In this document: positions 26,406-35,809 of the stretch, one piece after another
How the letters are laid out: each line of letters begins with the position of its first letter
Numbering within the stretch: the first letter of the stretch is position 1
Origin: Pontibacter korlensis
GTDB taxonomy: Bacteria; Bacteroidota; Bacteroidia; Cytophagales; Hymenobacteraceae
Assembly (NCBI RefSeq): GCF_000973725.1
Contig: NZ_CP009621.1
Location: forward strand, 620,001-684,000
Length of the DNA stretch: 64,000 nucleotides
Direction: 5' to 3'
The notes under the pieces: generated by a model
Databases searched by the model: none
The model's input: only the letters and a program-made list of their open reading frames with translations
What the model was told of the DNA's origin: nothing
Position numbers and translations under genes: made by a program

Positions 26406-26948
26406 TCACAGTTTCGACACACCGCCAGACACAACAAATTTCATGACCTCAGAGCTTGGCAGGTTAATGTAGGTAACATTGCGCTTGGGCACTAAAAACA
26501 GCTCTCCGGAAAAATTGTAGGAGTGCGGGAAGTATACTGCCACCTTATCCTCCACGTTTAGTTGAAGTAGCGTTTCCTGCGTTACAAAACCCAGTTTATG
26601 GTTTTCTGAGTCTTCCGTCATCTTCACCATCACGGGCTTGTTAAACTTTTGATTGTCGCCCACAAAGGCATCAAAAAGATCTTTAATGCTTGAGTAGATA
26701 ATGCTGATGAGCGGCACCTTGTGTAACAGACTTTCCATGACCACCAAAAATGGCCTTACGAAGAACGATGATCCTATAAAACCGACTACTGTTAAAAGAA
26801 TCACCATCAGCAGGATACCTAGCCCAGGTATACCCAGATCAAAAATACTGTTCAACCAGTCAATGATTCCTACCACTATAAACACAGTGATAGCAATAGG
26901 GGCGATGATAAGAAGGCCGTTTAAAAAGTAACGAAACAGGGTTTTCAT
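26406..26948 (-). CDS. DUF502 integral membrane protein
   Basis: A 180-residue protein with two N-terminal membrane segments (about 9-31, FLNGLLIIAPIAITVFIVVG; and about 42-65, LGILLMVILLTVVGFIGSSF) and a cytoplasmic or periplasmic domain with the family signatures IPLISIIYSSIKDLFDAF-like and YFPHSYNFSGELFLVPK. Function is unknown. It follows ispH on the same strand, after a terminator at 26969-26990. Confidence 0.9.
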   Translation of the reverse strand: MKTLFRYFLNGLLIIAPIAITVFIVVGIIDWLNSIFDLGIPGLGILLMVILLTVVGFIGSSFFVRPFLVVMESLLHKVPLISIIYSSIKDLFDAFVGDNQKFNKPVMVKMTEDSENHKLGFVTQETLLQLNVEDKVAVYFPHSYNFSGELFLVPKRNVTYINLPSSEVMKFVVSGGVSKL

Positions 26949-26968
26949 GATGTTATAAGCAATAAAAA

Positions 26969-26990
26969 AGGCTTTGCCGAAGCAAAGCCT
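26969..26990 (-). terminator. Terminator after ispH (UUCG tetraloop)
   Basis: Nine-base arms at 26969-26977 and 26982-26990. On the minus strand the loop reads TTCG and the stem is followed by TTTTTTATTG. Confidence 0.85.
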
Positions 26991-27026
26991 AAATTAGCAA
27001 AATGCTTTATAGTATATAGCTAATAT

Positions 27027-27920
27027 TTACACTTGCTCTGCCTCGAAGGCGGTTATACTTGCAGCTACCTGCTCCATCAGCCACATAGGCGTAGAGGTAG
27101 CTCCACAAATACCCACGCTACCTACTTCAGCAAACCACTCGCGCTGCAGTTCCTCCTCGTTTTCTACAAAGTAGCTGTTGGGGTTGTGCTGCTTACATAC
27201 GCTATAAAGCGCTTTTCCGTTGGAGCTTTTCTTACCGCTCACGAAAACAATTACATCATGTTCTGTTGAGAACTTTGCCAGCTGCGGCTCCCGGTTCGAT
27301 ACCTGGCGGCAAATGCTATCATTGGCATCAAAATCAGGCACTGCTTTGCTATCCTGATTTGCCTGCTGCAGGCGCTCCTCTATCAATGCTTTGATGTGGT
27401 AGAAGCCCTTGGTGCTTTTGGTTGTCTGGCTAAAGAGTGTCACCGGTCGCGTGAAATCAATCTTCTCCAGGTCTTCCTCCGTGGTAACAATAATTGCCTC
27501 ATCGCGTGTTTGGCCGGCCAGACCAATAACTTCGGCATGTCCCACCTGGCCATAAATTACCACCTGTGCCCCACCGGCTTTACCTGCATCAAACGCATGC
27601 TTTACACGGTTTTGCAGCTTTAACACTACCGGGCAGGAAGCATCGATCAGCTCAATATTATTTTCGAGTGCAAGCTTATAGGTTTCTGGCGGCTCGCCGT
27701 GCGCACGAATAAGCACCTTGCAATCGCGTAGTTCTTTAAGTTGTTCCCTGTCAATAATGCGAAGTCCTTTCTCATAAAGGCGCTTCACCTCCATACTGTT
27801 GTGCACAATGTCACCGAGGCAGTAAAGCTCCTCGCATGTTTCCATTTCGTCCTCGGCCATTTGTATGGCGAACTCTACACCAAAACAGTAGCCGGAGTTT
27901 TTATCTATGGTTACGTTCAT
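27027..27920 (-). CDS. ispH: 4-hydroxy-3-methylbut-2-enyl diphosphate reductase
   Basis: A 297-residue IspH, the last enzyme of the methylerythritol-phosphate isoprenoid pathway, making IPP and DMAPP with a 4Fe-4S cluster. The three cluster cysteines are Cys12 (SGYCFGV), Cys96 (DASCPVV) and Cys204 (DSICRQV). Substrate-binding His are in GDIVHNS, RAHGEPP and GQVGHAEV; a C-terminal GICGATSTP follows. It lies 10 bases after cmk on the same strand; a terminator ends the unit. Confidence 0.96.
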   Translation of the reverse strand: MNVTIDKNSGYCFGVEFAIQMAEDEMETCEELYCLGDIVHNSMEVKRLYEKGLRIIDREQLKELRDCKVLIRAHGEPPETYKLALENNIELIDASCPVVLKLQNRVKHAFDAGKAGGAQVVIYGQVGHAEVIGLAGQTRDEAIIVTTEEDLEKIDFTRPVTLFSQTTKSTKGFYHIKALIEERLQQANQDSKAVPDFDANDSICRQVSNREPQLAKFSTEHDVIVFVSGKKSSNGKALYSVCKQHNPNSYFVENEEELQREWFAEVGSVGICGATSTPMWLMEQVAASITAFEAEQV

Positions 27921-27930
27921 TTCTTTCGCG

Positions 27931-28638
27931 TCAGTTCTGTTGTTGCGCTGCGTATTCGTTTCTGAGCAGTTCGGCCGTTACACGTTCAATAACAAACTCA
28001 ACTTGCTCGTCTATAGTCATGTGCGATGTATCCAGAAGATGAGCGTCCTCTGCCTGGCGCAATGGGCTTTCAGCTCTTGTTGAGTCTATCAGGTCACGCT
28101 TTAGCAGGTTCTTCTTTATCTCATCATAATTAACCAACTGCTGCTTCTCCAACAGCTCATCCTGGCGGCGCTTTGTACGGGTATCTACATCGGCAGTCAT
28201 GAATATCTTTACCTCTGCATCAGGAAAAACGGCTGTACCAATATCGCGTCCATCCATTACAACACCGCGCTTGCGGCCCATCTTCTGCTGCTGGGAAACC
28301 ATGGCCCGCCTTACCTCTGCAATTACACTTACCTCGCTAACCTTATCCGAGATGTACATCTTACGGATTTCATCTTCAACATTCAGGCCATTCAGGTAAA
28401 TTTCGTTACGCTTTTTCTTCGGGTTGTAGTGAAACTCAATATCGATATTATGAAGCGCCTCCTTTATCTCCTTTGGGTTAGTAAGCGATATGTGGTGTTC
28501 CAGAAAATATAATGTAACCGCCCGGTACATAGCTCCAGTATCAATATAAGCATAGCCTAATTCTGCGGCTACAAGTTTAGCCGTGGTGCTTTTACCGCAT
28601 GAGGAATAACCATCGAGTGCGATCACTATTTTTTTCAT
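27931..28638 (-). CDS. cmk: Cytidylate kinase
   Basis: A 235-residue CMP/dCMP kinase. The P-loop is GYSSCGKSTTAK (about residues 9-20), with IDTGAMYRAVTLY, VVMDGRDIGTAVFPDAEVKI and the lid motif RTKRRQDELL. Length is normal. It sits between a small lipoprotein gene (24 bases upstream) and ispH (10 bases downstream), all on the minus strand. Confidence 0.96.
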   Translation of the reverse strand: MKKIVIALDGYSSCGKSTTAKLVAAELGYAYIDTGAMYRAVTLYFLEHHISLTNPKEIKEALHNIDIEFHYNPKKKRNEIYLNGLNVEDEIRKMYISDKVSEVSVIAEVRRAMVSQQQKMGRKRGVVMDGRDIGTAVFPDAEVKIFMTADVDTRTKRRQDELLEKQQLVNYDEIKKNLLKRDLIDSTRAESPLRQAEDAHLLDTSHMTIDEQVEFVIERVTAELLRNEYAAQQQN

Positions 28639-28662
28639 AACAGGGAGATTAAAAACAGGAAA

Positions 28663-28818
28663 TTAATTGGAGTCGCAAGGGCAAGGAAGATTGCCGCTCT
28701 TGCTTTTCTTCAGGTATTTAGCCGTCTTTTTCTGCTGGGGAGTTTTACCAGAGCAGCCGGATAATGTACCGGTGGCCAGGAAGCCTGCCAATATGAAGTA
28801 TGAAATTAACTTTCTCAA
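28663..28818 (-). CDS. Small lipoprotein, 51 residues, TTG start
   Basis: A 51-codon frame beginning LRKLISYFILAGFLATGTLS (TTG read as Met) with a lipobox (TLSGC, Cys near 22), followed by a basic region (QQKKTAKYLKKSKSG) and a terminal CPC motif (NLPCPCDSN). No ATG is available in frame. A TAnnTTTG element lies 17-25 bases upstream, so the leader would be very short. It precedes cmk by 24 bases. The two C-terminal cysteines may bind metal or form a disulphide. Confidence 0.6.
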   Translation of the reverse strand: MRKLISYFILAGFLATGTLSGCSGKTPQQKKTAKYLKKSKSGNLPCPCDSN

Positions 28819-28835
28819 AGCGACTGAATTTAATG

Positions 28836-28843
28836 CAAATATA
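28836..28843 (-). promoter_or_regulatory. Bacteroidota -7 element for the lipoprotein-cmk-ispH unit
   Basis: On the minus strand the bases read TATATTTG, an exact TAnnTTTG. No clear -33 TTTG is seen at the usual spacing. Confidence 0.4.
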
Positions 28844-28906
28844 AGGTAATTTGCTGGTTTAAGCCCACCAATAGCGGGCGATTTTATGTACTAACATTTA
28901 TAGACA

Positions 28907-30547
28907 ATGCATACAGATCATACTGTTTCCGGGCATATCATTGATATACATAACCAGGAGATTTACCAGGGCACTGTTCATGTGACAAACGGCCGCATTT
29001 CTAAAATAGTTCGTGAAGCCACAGACAGCACCAACTACATTTTACCGGGTTTTGTAGATGCCCATGTGCACGTAGAAAGCTCTATGCTCGTACCTTGCGA
29101 GTTTGCCCGCCTTGCTGTTCCACATGGCACTGTAGCCACTGTGTCGGACCCCCACGAGATAGGCAACGTACTAGGAATCAAAGGAGTGGAGTACATGGTA
29201 GATAACGGCAAAAAGGTGCCTTTCAAGTTTTACTTTGGAGCTCCCTCCTGCGTTCCGGCCACACCTTTCGAAACGGCTGGCGCTGAGATAACGGCTGCAG
29301 ATATTGAGAAATTATTTCAGAGGGACGAGATAAAATACCTTGCTGAGATGATGAACTGGCCTGGCGTACTCAATCGTGATCCTGAGGTAATGGAAAAGGT
29401 AGAGCTGGCCCAAAAGTATGACAAAGCTGTAGATGGCCATGCTCCGGGCTTGATGGGCGAACAGGCGAAGCTGTACGCTTCTGCCGGTATCACCACCGAC
29501 CACGAGTGCTTTACCGCCGAAGAGGCGCTGGATAAGCTGGCAGTGGGAATGAAGATCCTGATACGAGAGGGCAGTGCAGCCAAGAACTTCGAGGCGCTAA
29601 TTCCGCTGCTGCCTGAATACTACCAGCACATCATGTTCTGCTCTGACGATAAACACCCGGATAACCTGGTGGAGGGGCATATTAACCTGTTAGTCAAAAG
29701 GGCACTAGCCAAAGGTCATGATTTGTTCCACGTGCTACAGGCAGCTTGTGTTAACCCGGTAGAGCATTATAAGCTGGAAGTAGGCCTACTGCGCGAAGGC
29801 GATGCCGCAGACTTTATACTTATCGATAACCCCGAAGCATTTAATGTGCTGGCAACTTACATTGATGGGGAGCTGGTGGCAGAGAAAGGGCATTCTAACA
29901 TTGCCTTCACTCCGAGCGAAGAGATCAACAACTTCGACACGGATGTAAAGGAGGCCGAGCAGTTCAAAGTACCTGCTGCGGATGCCAATAAAATACGCGT
30001 AATCGAGACGTACGACGGGCAGCTCATCACCAAAGAGGTATGGGCTACGCCCCGTGTGGGGAACGGTTTTATACTTTCGGATGTGGCGCAGGACGTGCTG
30101 AAGATAACTGTAGTAAATCGCTACCAAAATACTCCTCCGGCCGTAGCCTTTATCAAAAATGTAGGTTTAAAAGAAGGCGCGATTGCTTCTTCGGTAGGCC
30201 ATGACTCGCACAACATTATTGCCGTGGGCGTGGATGATGAAAGTATAGCACGCGCTGTGAACCTGATCATCGGGGCCAAGGGCGGTGTGGCTGCCGTAGG
30301 AGTGGGTAAAGAGCAGTTGCTTCCGTTGCCAGTGGCAGGCATTATGTCTGCAGAGGATGGTTATAAGGTAGCAGAGGCATACAAAGCCATAGACCGTATG
30401 AGTAAAGAAATGGGCAGTAAGCTAGAGTCGCCGTTCATGACACTCTCCTTTATGGCACTGCTTGTTATCCCATCGCTTAAGCTCAGCGATAAAGGATTGT
30501 TTAATGGAGATACTTTCCAGTTTGTGCCTGTGGCAGAAAAAGTATAA
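28907..30547 (+). CDS. ade: Adenine deaminase
   Basis: A 546-residue amidohydrolase that turns adenine into hypoxanthine for purine salvage. Metal-site motifs are [30 protein letters not shown] and [11 protein letters not shown]. The C-terminal domain ([22 protein letters not shown]) is typical of bacterial Ade, as is the length. The ATG at 28907 gives the usual start before an [17 protein letters not shown] strand. It is monocistronic with a strong terminator. Confidence 0.95.
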   Translation: MHTDHTVSGHIIDIHNQEIYQGTVHVTNGRISKIVREATDSTNYILPGFVDAHVHVESSMLVPCEFARLAVPHGTVATVSDPHEIGNVLGIKGVEYMVDNGKKVPFKFYFGAPSCVPATPFETAGAEITAADIEKLFQRDEIKYLAEMMNWPGVLNRDPEVMEKVELAQKYDKAVDGHAPGLMGEQAKLYASAGITTDHECFTAEEALDKLAVGMKILIREGSAAKNFEALIPLLPEYYQHIMFCSDDKHPDNLVEGHINLLVKRALAKGHDLFHVLQAACVNPVEHYKLEVGLLREGDAADFILIDNPEAFNVLATYIDGELVAEKGHSNIAFTPSEEINNFDTDVKEAEQFKVPAADANKIRVIETYDGQLITKEVWATPRVGNGFILSDVAQDVLKITVVNRYQNTPPAVAFIKNVGLKEGAIASSVGHDSHNIIAVGVDDESIARAVNLIIGAKGGVAAVGVGKEQLLPLPVAGIMSAEDGYKVAEAYKAIDRMSKEMGSKLESPFMTLSFMALLVIPSLKLSDKGLFNGDTFQFVPVAEKV

Positions 30548-30600
30548 TAAGGTCACTGGTGCTGTGCTGACTCTTTTCAAAGCCTCTTCACCCTCAGTAT

Positions 30601-30644
30601 AAAAAGAGAGCGGGCGCTACTTAGGTAGCGCCCGCTCTCTTTTT
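30601..30644. terminator. Bidirectional terminator, 20-base perfect arms
   Basis: Arms 30601-30620 and 30625-30644 with a TTAG loop. A-run and T-run flank the stem on both sides, between convergent ade and the response-regulator gene. Confidence 0.92.
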
Positions 30645-30659
30645 ATACTTTATACTTTG

Positions 30660-31100
30660 CTAAGCTTCTTTCTGGTCTTCCTGAAAATGCTTTTCCAGGA
30701 GCGCATTCATTTTCTCAGCCGTTAGCGGCTTGGTAATGTAGTCCGCATTATATCTTTTGGAGTTAGCTGTATCCTGTGGGTGCGTTGAGGTTGTAAGCAC
30801 CACCATCACAATGTTCTTGCGGAAATCATTGTTCAGGCGCTCATACAGGTCCAGCATCTCAAAGCCATCCATTACAGGCATGTTGATGTCCAAAAAGATC
30901 AGCTCTGGCTGGAAATAGTCGCTACTCTCTGTTTCGTAGTTCTTATTACTAACATTATACAGGTAGTCGAAGGCCTGTTTCCCATTTACAAAAGTACGGA
31001 TGTGATTTGTAACCTCCATTCTCTCCAGCAAGCGCTGGTTCAGAAAGTTAGTTGTATCATCATCATCAATAAGCAGAATACCTGAAAGTTTTCTCATCAT
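30660..31100 (-). CDS. Single-domain response regulator
   Basis: A 146-residue CheY-like receiver with no output domain. The acidic pocket is in LLIDDDDTTNFL, the phospho-acceptor is Asp71 (FLDINMPVMDGFE), and Lys124 is in the conserved YITKPLT. The start is ATG 31100 or the next codon 31097 (MMRKLSGIL); the longer frame upstream to 31283 has no receiver-like sequence. It is probably a phospho-relay partner of a hybrid histidine kinase located elsewhere; no kinase is adjacent. Confidence 0.92.
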   Translation of the reverse strand: MMRKLSGILLIDDDDTTNFLNQRLLERMEVTNHIRTFVNGKQAFDYLYNVSNKNYETESSDYFQPELIFLDINMPVMDGFEMLDLYERLNNDFRKNIVMVVLTTSTHPQDTANSKRYNADYITKPLTAEKMNALLEKHFQEDQKEA

Positions 31101-31351
31101 TATACACGTCACTCGTAAGCTAAGAGGCGAAACGTCTGCTTTAGCTGTTCTGCAAAAGTATGCAAACTTCTGATAATCTGAATAACTAATGCAATTCAAT
31201 TTACCAGAAAGCTTCCCACACCTCCCCCTTCTCCTCTCTTTAGGCACTCGATGGGGCGGCTCAGGCAGCGTTAGCCCTGTCAACCGGCAAGCTTATACCT
31301 CATGCTTTATACTAATTTAAATCTCTGATGTTACTTGCAGCACAAAAAAGA

Positions 31352-31376
31352 AAAGCCCGATACTATACCGGGCTTT
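31352..31376 (-). terminator. Terminator of the cystathionine-beta-synthase-like gene
   Basis: Eight-base arms AAAGCCCG (31352-31359) and its complement (31369-31376). On the minus strand it is followed by a T-rich run (TTCTTTTTT). Confidence 0.8.
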
Positions 31377-31396
31377 CTATATGCCTTGTTACAACA

Positions 31397-32380
31397 TTAG
31401 TCTATGTAGCCTTGTTGGCGCATCCACTCATCATTATAGATCTTGCCAAGGTAGCGGGTGCCATGGTCTGGAAGTAGCACTACCATCACATCACCTTCCT
31501 TTAGGTGCTCTTTGGCGTACTCTAAGGCACCGTATACTGCCGATCCGCTCGACCAGCCTACAAACAGGCCTTCCTCGCGTGCCAGTCGGCGTGTCATCAC
31601 AGCGCCATCCTTATCTGTTACTTTGATGAAAGTATCAATCGTATCGAAGTTTACATTCTTTGGCAGAATATCTTCACCTATACCTTCTGTAGCGTAGGCA
31701 TAGATTTCATTTTCGTCGAACTCGCCAGTTTCTTTGTACTTCTTAAACACAGAGCCATAGGTATCGATACCTACTGTTACGATGTTTGAGTTCTGCTCTT
31801 TCAGATACTTTGAGGTACCTGAAATAGTACCGCCAGTACCCACACCTGCTGCCCAGTGCGTAATTGTACCATTTGTCTGATCCCAGATCTCAGGGCCTGT
31901 GGTCTCGTAATGGGCTGCCGTGTTCGACGTGTTATCGTACTGGTTCGGATAGAAGGAATTTGGAATTTCCTCATTCAGTCGCTTTGCTACAGAGTAGTAA
32001 GAATCTGGATGATCAGGAGCCACGTTGGTAGGGCAAACCACCACTTCAGCACCCATCGCACGCAATACATCTATCTTCTCTTTGCTCTGCTTATCTGCAA
32101 GCGTAAAGATACATTTGTAACCTTTGGCTATAGCCGCCAGTGCAAGTCCCATACCTGTATTGCCTGATGTACCTTCTATGATGGTTCCACCTGGCTTCAG
32201 AAGGCCTGCTTTCTCAGCATCTTCTACCATTTTGATGGCCATACGGTCTTTTACAGAGTTGCCTGGGTTAGCATACTCCACCTTGGCTAACACGGTGCCT
32301 TTTATGCCCTCCGTTACTTTGTTGAGTTTTACTAAAGGTGTGTTACCGATTGCCTCGGTAATATGGTTCAGATACGTCAT
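31397..32380 (-). CDS. PLP-dependent cystathionine beta-synthase / cysteine synthase-like enzyme
   Basis: A 327-residue type II PLP enzyme. Lys44 (ANPGNSVKDRMA) is the cofactor lysine, EGTSGNTGMGLA (about 69-80) binds substrate carboxylate, and GVGTGGTISG (phosphate loop) holds the cofactor phosphate. The stretch EIPNSFYPNQYDNTSN and AHYETTGPEI resembles cystathionine beta-synthase more than O-acetylserine sulfhydrylase, although no CBS regulatory domain is present. It would join serine and homocysteine, or make cysteine. The start at ATG 32380 (MTYLNHITEAIGNTPLVKL) is preferred over upstream in-frame codons, which lack family sequence. Confidence 0.9.
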   Translation of the reverse strand: MTYLNHITEAIGNTPLVKLNKVTEGIKGTVLAKVEYANPGNSVKDRMAIKMVEDAEKAGLLKPGGTIIEGTSGNTGMGLALAAIAKGYKCIFTLADKQSKEKIDVLRAMGAEVVVCPTNVAPDHPDSYYSVAKRLNEEIPNSFYPNQYDNTSNTAAHYETTGPEIWDQTNGTITHWAAGVGTGGTISGTSKYLKEQNSNIVTVGIDTYGSVFKKYKETGEFDENEIYAYATEGIGEDILPKNVNFDTIDTFIKVTDKDGAVMTRRLAREEGLFVGWSSGSAVYGALEYAKEHLKEGDVMVVLLPDHGTRYLGKIYNDEWMRQQGYID

Positions 32381-32580
32381 CTGTTCTGTGTTTTTAATTC
32401 CGGTACAAATGTAAAAAAAATAAGTCATACCAATGCCCTTACAGGAACATTGGTGGGCAGCGGGAAACAGTATTGAGAAGTGTGCGTTTATGTAACCTGC
32501 CCCGCCTCCGTGCCCCCTTACTAACCATAGCAAACGGTCTCAGGTTCCGGCGCGTAGGCAAATATTAGCGGCAACTATTT

Positions 32581-32611
32581 TTTGCACAGGCCACAAAAAA
32601 GCCTATTTTTG
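32581..32611 (+). promoter_or_regulatory. Bacteroidota-type promoter of sucD
   Basis: TTTG at 32581-32584 and TATTTTTG (TAnnTTTG) at 32604-32611 are separated by 19 bases, as expected. Transcription would begin near 32619, giving a leader of about 40 bases. Confidence 0.65.
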
Positions 32612-32659
32612 CACAACCTTATAGTAGTACCGTCTATACACAACCTAAATAAGATACAC

Positions 32660-33550
32660 ATGAGTGTTTTAGTAAATAAAGATTCGAAAGTGATTGTGCA
32701 GGGCTTCACAGGCTCGGAAGGTTCTTTCCACGCATCACAGATGATTGAGTACGGCACAAACGTAGTTGGTGGTGTTACTCCAGGCAAAGGTGGCTCTAAC
32801 CACCTGGAGCTTCCGGTTTTCAACACAGTTGAGGATGCTGTTAAAAGAACTGGAGCCGATGTATCTATCATTTTCGTTCCGCCAGCTTTCGCCGCTGACG
32901 CTATTATGGAGGCTGCAGCAGCTGGTATCAAAGTTATTGTGTGCATTACAGAGGGTATCCCTGTAAAAGACATGGTGGCTGCTAAAAACTACCTGCAAGG
33001 TAAAGATGTAACCCTGATCGGCCCTAACTGCCCAGGTGTTATCACGCCAGGTGAGGCAAAAGTTGGTATCATGCCAGGTTTCGTGTTCAAGCCAGGTCGT
33101 ATCGGTATCGTGTCTAAGTCTGGTACCCTAACGTATGAGGCTGCTGACCAAATCGTGAAGGCTGGTCTTGGTATCTCTACCGCTATCGGTATCGGTGGTG
33201 ACCCAATCATTGGTACACCTACCAAAGATGCTGTTGAGCTTCTGATGAACGACCCAGAAACTGACGCGATCGTGATGATCGGTGAGATTGGCGGTAACTA
33301 TGAGGCAATGGCTTCTAAGTATATTCGTGAGACAGGCAACAAGAAGCCTGTTGTTGGTTTCATCGCAGGCCAGACAGCCCCTCCAGGTCGCCGCATGGGC
33401 CACGCTGGTGCTATTGTTGGTGGCGCAGAGGATACTGCAGCTGCTAAAATGAAGATCATGCGCGAGAACGGCATCCACGTAGTAGAATCTCCTGCTGAGA
33501 TTGGTGATGCTATGGTAAAAGCTTTGCAAGAGGCTGGTATCAACGCCTAA
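32660..33550 (+). CDS. sucD: Succinate-CoA ligase, alpha subunit
   Basis: A 296-residue alpha subunit of succinyl-CoA synthetase (tricarboxylic acid cycle). The CoA-binding N-domain shows [20 protein letters not shown] and the phosphohistidine is His248 ([13 protein letters not shown]). The start is ATG 32660 ([11 protein letters not shown]). It has its own promoter and terminator; sucC is not in the window, which is common in Bacteroidota. Confidence 0.97.
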   Translation: MSVLVNKDSKVIVQGFTGSEGSFHASQMIEYGTNVVGGVTPGKGGSNHLELPVFNTVEDAVKRTGADVSIIFVPPAFAADAIMEAAAAGIKVIVCITEGIPVKDMVAAKNYLQGKDVTLIGPNCPGVITPGEAKVGIMPGFVFKPGRIGIVSKSGTLTYEAADQIVKAGLGISTAIGIGGDPIIGTPTKDAVELLMNDPETDAIVMIGEIGGNYEAMASKYIRETGNKKPVVGFIAGQTAPPGRRMGHAGAIVGGAEDTAAAKMKIMRENGIHVVESPAEIGDAMVKALQEAGINA

Positions 33551-33562
33551 GTCACATAAGCT

Positions 33563-33612
33563 TATAAAAAAGAAAAGGCTGCTCTTAAAAGAGCAGCCTT
33601 TTCTTTTTTATA
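33563..33612. terminator. Terminator after sucD, 23-base perfect arms
   Basis: Arms 33563-33585 and 33590-33612 with a 4-base loop, with A-run and T-run sides. Located between convergent sucD and the oxidoreductase gene; likely bidirectional. Confidence 0.9.
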
Positions 33613-33639
33613 TATACTGGATTTTATACTTCCATCCCA

Positions 33640-34620
33640 CTATTGCCTGTTCACAAGCTGATCCATCACCCAGGCTGTACGAGCAGCAGAAATCCCTGTG
33701 CCCGGGCATTCGCCTACTCCTCTTAACTCATCGACTATAGTTTGAATAAAAGGCTGCTGCACATGCATCGGTGGCGATAGTAAAAACTCCTGTACTCCCG
33801 CTGCAGTCTCTAGCCGTACAGGCACATCTTTGGCAAAGGTCGCGAAGGTTATGCGCCCGGCACTTCCAACAATTTCTATGGTATCCGTATGCTGCTGCTT
33901 GGCAACGCTAAAGCACCAGATTCCACTACCCATCACTCCTCTTTCAAAGGTAAACTGCCCTGTTACAAGGTCCTCCGCCTCATACAGGCCTGCCTGATTA
34001 GCTCCCTGCCCCGAGGCAGACGATATAGGCCCTAATATGTAATCCAGGATATCGAGTTGGTGTGGAGCCAGATCATGAAACAGGCCACCACCAGAGATTT
34101 CAGGCCTGACACGCCAAGGCAATCCATTTTCGTACAAGTGTGGCTGCAGCGCCTGGTATAGCCTAATGTTCACCAAACGAACCTCACCTATAGCGCCGCT
34201 CTCTACCAACTCTTTAACTTTCAGGAATGCTGGTTGGCTCCTGCGGTAGTAGGCAACATACAGTGGCACGTTAGCCTTCCCACATGCTGTTATCATCTCC
34301 TGGCACTGCGCATAATTTAGCGCCATCGGCTTCTCCACGTACACCGGCTTACCTGCAGCAGCTACCTGTAAAGTATAAGCAGCATGAGAGTCTGGAGGAG
34401 TAGCGATATAGACAACATCCACTTCAGGGTCATGAATAAGTGCCTCTGCATCGTCATACCATTTTGGCACTCCATGTCTCCGGGCATAGTCTTGTGCCTT
34501 GGCTCCATCACGACGCATTACAGCCACTAACTCTGAATGGTCGATTTTACTGAACGCAGGACCACTTTTCACTTCGGTTACGTCTCCGCAGCCAATTATC
34601 CCCCAACGTACTTTTTGCAT
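33640..34620 (-). CDS. Gfo/Idh/MocA-family oxidoreductase
   Basis: A 326-residue NAD(P)-dependent dehydrogenase of the Gfo/Idh/MocA family. The Rossmann loop is GIIGCGDVTEVKSGP (about 7-21) and Glu96-Lys97-Pro98 (VEKPMAL) is the conserved EKP motif. The catalytic-region His is in GGGLFHDLAPHQLDIL. It acts on a sugar or inositol-like substrate (unknown). The gene seems to stand alone, upstream of oxyR on the same strand by transcription order reversed: oxyR lies to its right and is transcribed toward it. Confidence 0.92.
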   Translation of the reverse strand: MQKVRWGIIGCGDVTEVKSGPAFSKIDHSELVAVMRRDGAKAQDYARRHGVPKWYDDAEALIHDPEVDVVYIATPPDSHAAYTLQVAAAGKPVYVEKPMALNYAQCQEMITACGKANVPLYVAYYRRSQPAFLKVKELVESGAIGEVRLVNIRLYQALQPHLYENGLPWRVRPEISGGGLFHDLAPHQLDILDYILGPISSASGQGANQAGLYEAEDLVTGQFTFERGVMGSGIWCFSVAKQQHTDTIEIVGSAGRITFATFAKDVPVRLETAAGVQEFLLSPPMHVQQPFIQTIVDELRGVGECPGTGISAARTAWVMDQLVNRQ

Positions 34621-34690
34621 ATGTACAGGTGTTAAAGACTCTATGATTTATTCTTGAGCAGCCTTCCTAGCAAGAGCTGAGATCCCTTCA

Positions 34691-35635
34691 TCAGAAGGTC
34701 TTCACCTCTACTACCTTCTCTCTTTTCCTTTCTCGGATGGCTGCCGGTATGCAGGCTACAATCTCTTCTTTCAGTGCCTCGATAAGCTTTTTCTTTAGGA
34801 AGCTTCGGTGTACCACCAGGCTCACTTCACGTAGGGGCTGAGGTTCTTCAAAAGGATGCACCAGTTTCTGCTTTTCCTCTGGTATCTCTAACACCGATAG
34901 CTCTGGTAGCAGAGTCAGGCCATGCTGCGTTTCCACAATGCGCTTCAGGGTTTCCAGGGAGCCGCTTCTGTAATCAAGGTGTCCACCACTGTCGGAGCTA
35001 CCACCGCGGTTACAGATATTCAGCACCTGGCTTCTAAAGCAATGCCCTTCATTTAATACCCACAAGTCATCCAGGTCCAGCTGATTTGCTGCAATAAAAG
35101 GCTGCTGCGCCAGGGCATGCTTCGGATTGATGTATGCAACGAAAGCCTCATAGAAGAGCGGAACCTCCTTTATGCTTTTATTTGCCAAGGGTGTCACCAG
35201 CAGACCAACGTCCAGTAATTCGTGGTTTAACTTCTCTACAATCTCGTCGGTTAACAGCTCCTGCACCACCACCCGTACTTGTGGGTGCTTCTCCAGAAAG
35301 CTCGTGATGAACAGTGGCATCAGGTAAGGAGCCAAAGTAGGTATAACACCAATGCGAAGCTCTCCGCTCAACTCCTGCTTCTGGTTTTGAATCAACTCCT
35401 GAATCTTCTTGCTTTCGGCCAGCACTACTCGTGCCTGTGCAATGATTTCCTTTCCTAGCTCAGTTGGCCGCACTGGTACGCGGCTTCGATCAAAAACCTG
35501 TACTCCCAGTTCTTCTTCCAGCTTTTGCAGCTGCATACTTAGAGTTGGCTGCGTTACAAAGCAATGTTCTGCTGCGGTAGCAAAATGACGATAAGTGTCA
35601 ACTGCTACCAAGTATTCTAACTGTACAAGAGTCAT
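34691..35635 (-). CDS. oxyR: OxyR-type peroxide-sensing LysR regulator
   Basis: A 314-residue LysR regulator. An N-terminal helix-turn-helix (about 16-60: FATAAEHCFVTQPTLSMQLQ) precedes a substrate-domain-like sensor. Cys199 and Cys208 (EGHCFRSQVLNIC) match both the spacing and the numbering of the redox pair of E. coli OxyR, which forms a disulphide with hydrogen peroxide. It is divergent from dps (174 bases between), the classic OxyR target. The basic tail (RERKREKVVEVKTF) is an extra. Confidence 0.93.
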   Translation of the reverse strand: MTLVQLEYLVAVDTYRHFATAAEHCFVTQPTLSMQLQKLEEELGVQVFDRSRVPVRPTELGKEIIAQARVVLAESKKIQELIQNQKQELSGELRIGVIPTLAPYLMPLFITSFLEKHPQVRVVVQELLTDEIVEKLNHELLDVGLLVTPLANKSIKEVPLFYEAFVAYINPKHALAQQPFIAANQLDLDDLWVLNEGHCFRSQVLNICNRGGSSDSGGHLDYRSGSLETLKRIVETQHGLTLLPELSVLEIPEEKQKLVHPFEEPQPLREVSLVVHRSFLKKKLIEALKEEIVACIPAAIRERKREKVVEVKTF

Positions 35636-35725
35636 CGAAATAATGGCAAAGTGTTAATATAATTACTGCACCTAGAGAGGCTGCTTGTTAACCAAAGATA
35701 CATTATAAACCACACTTATCAAACC

Positions 35726-35740
35726 ATAGATACAATCGAT
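35726..35740. promoter_or_regulatory. Possible OxyR-binding half site
   Basis: ATAGATACAATCGAT at 35726-35740 fits the E. coli OxyR half site ATAGntnnnanCTAT with a single mismatch in the fixed bases. A second half site is weak. Its place between divergent oxyR and dps supports it, but the E. coli consensus may not hold in Bacteroidota. Confidence 0.35.
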
Positions 35741-35809
35741 TTGATATATATAGCTTTTATCTGGACATTTGTATCAACAACAAAGCACAACAACAAGATA
35801 AAACTACAA

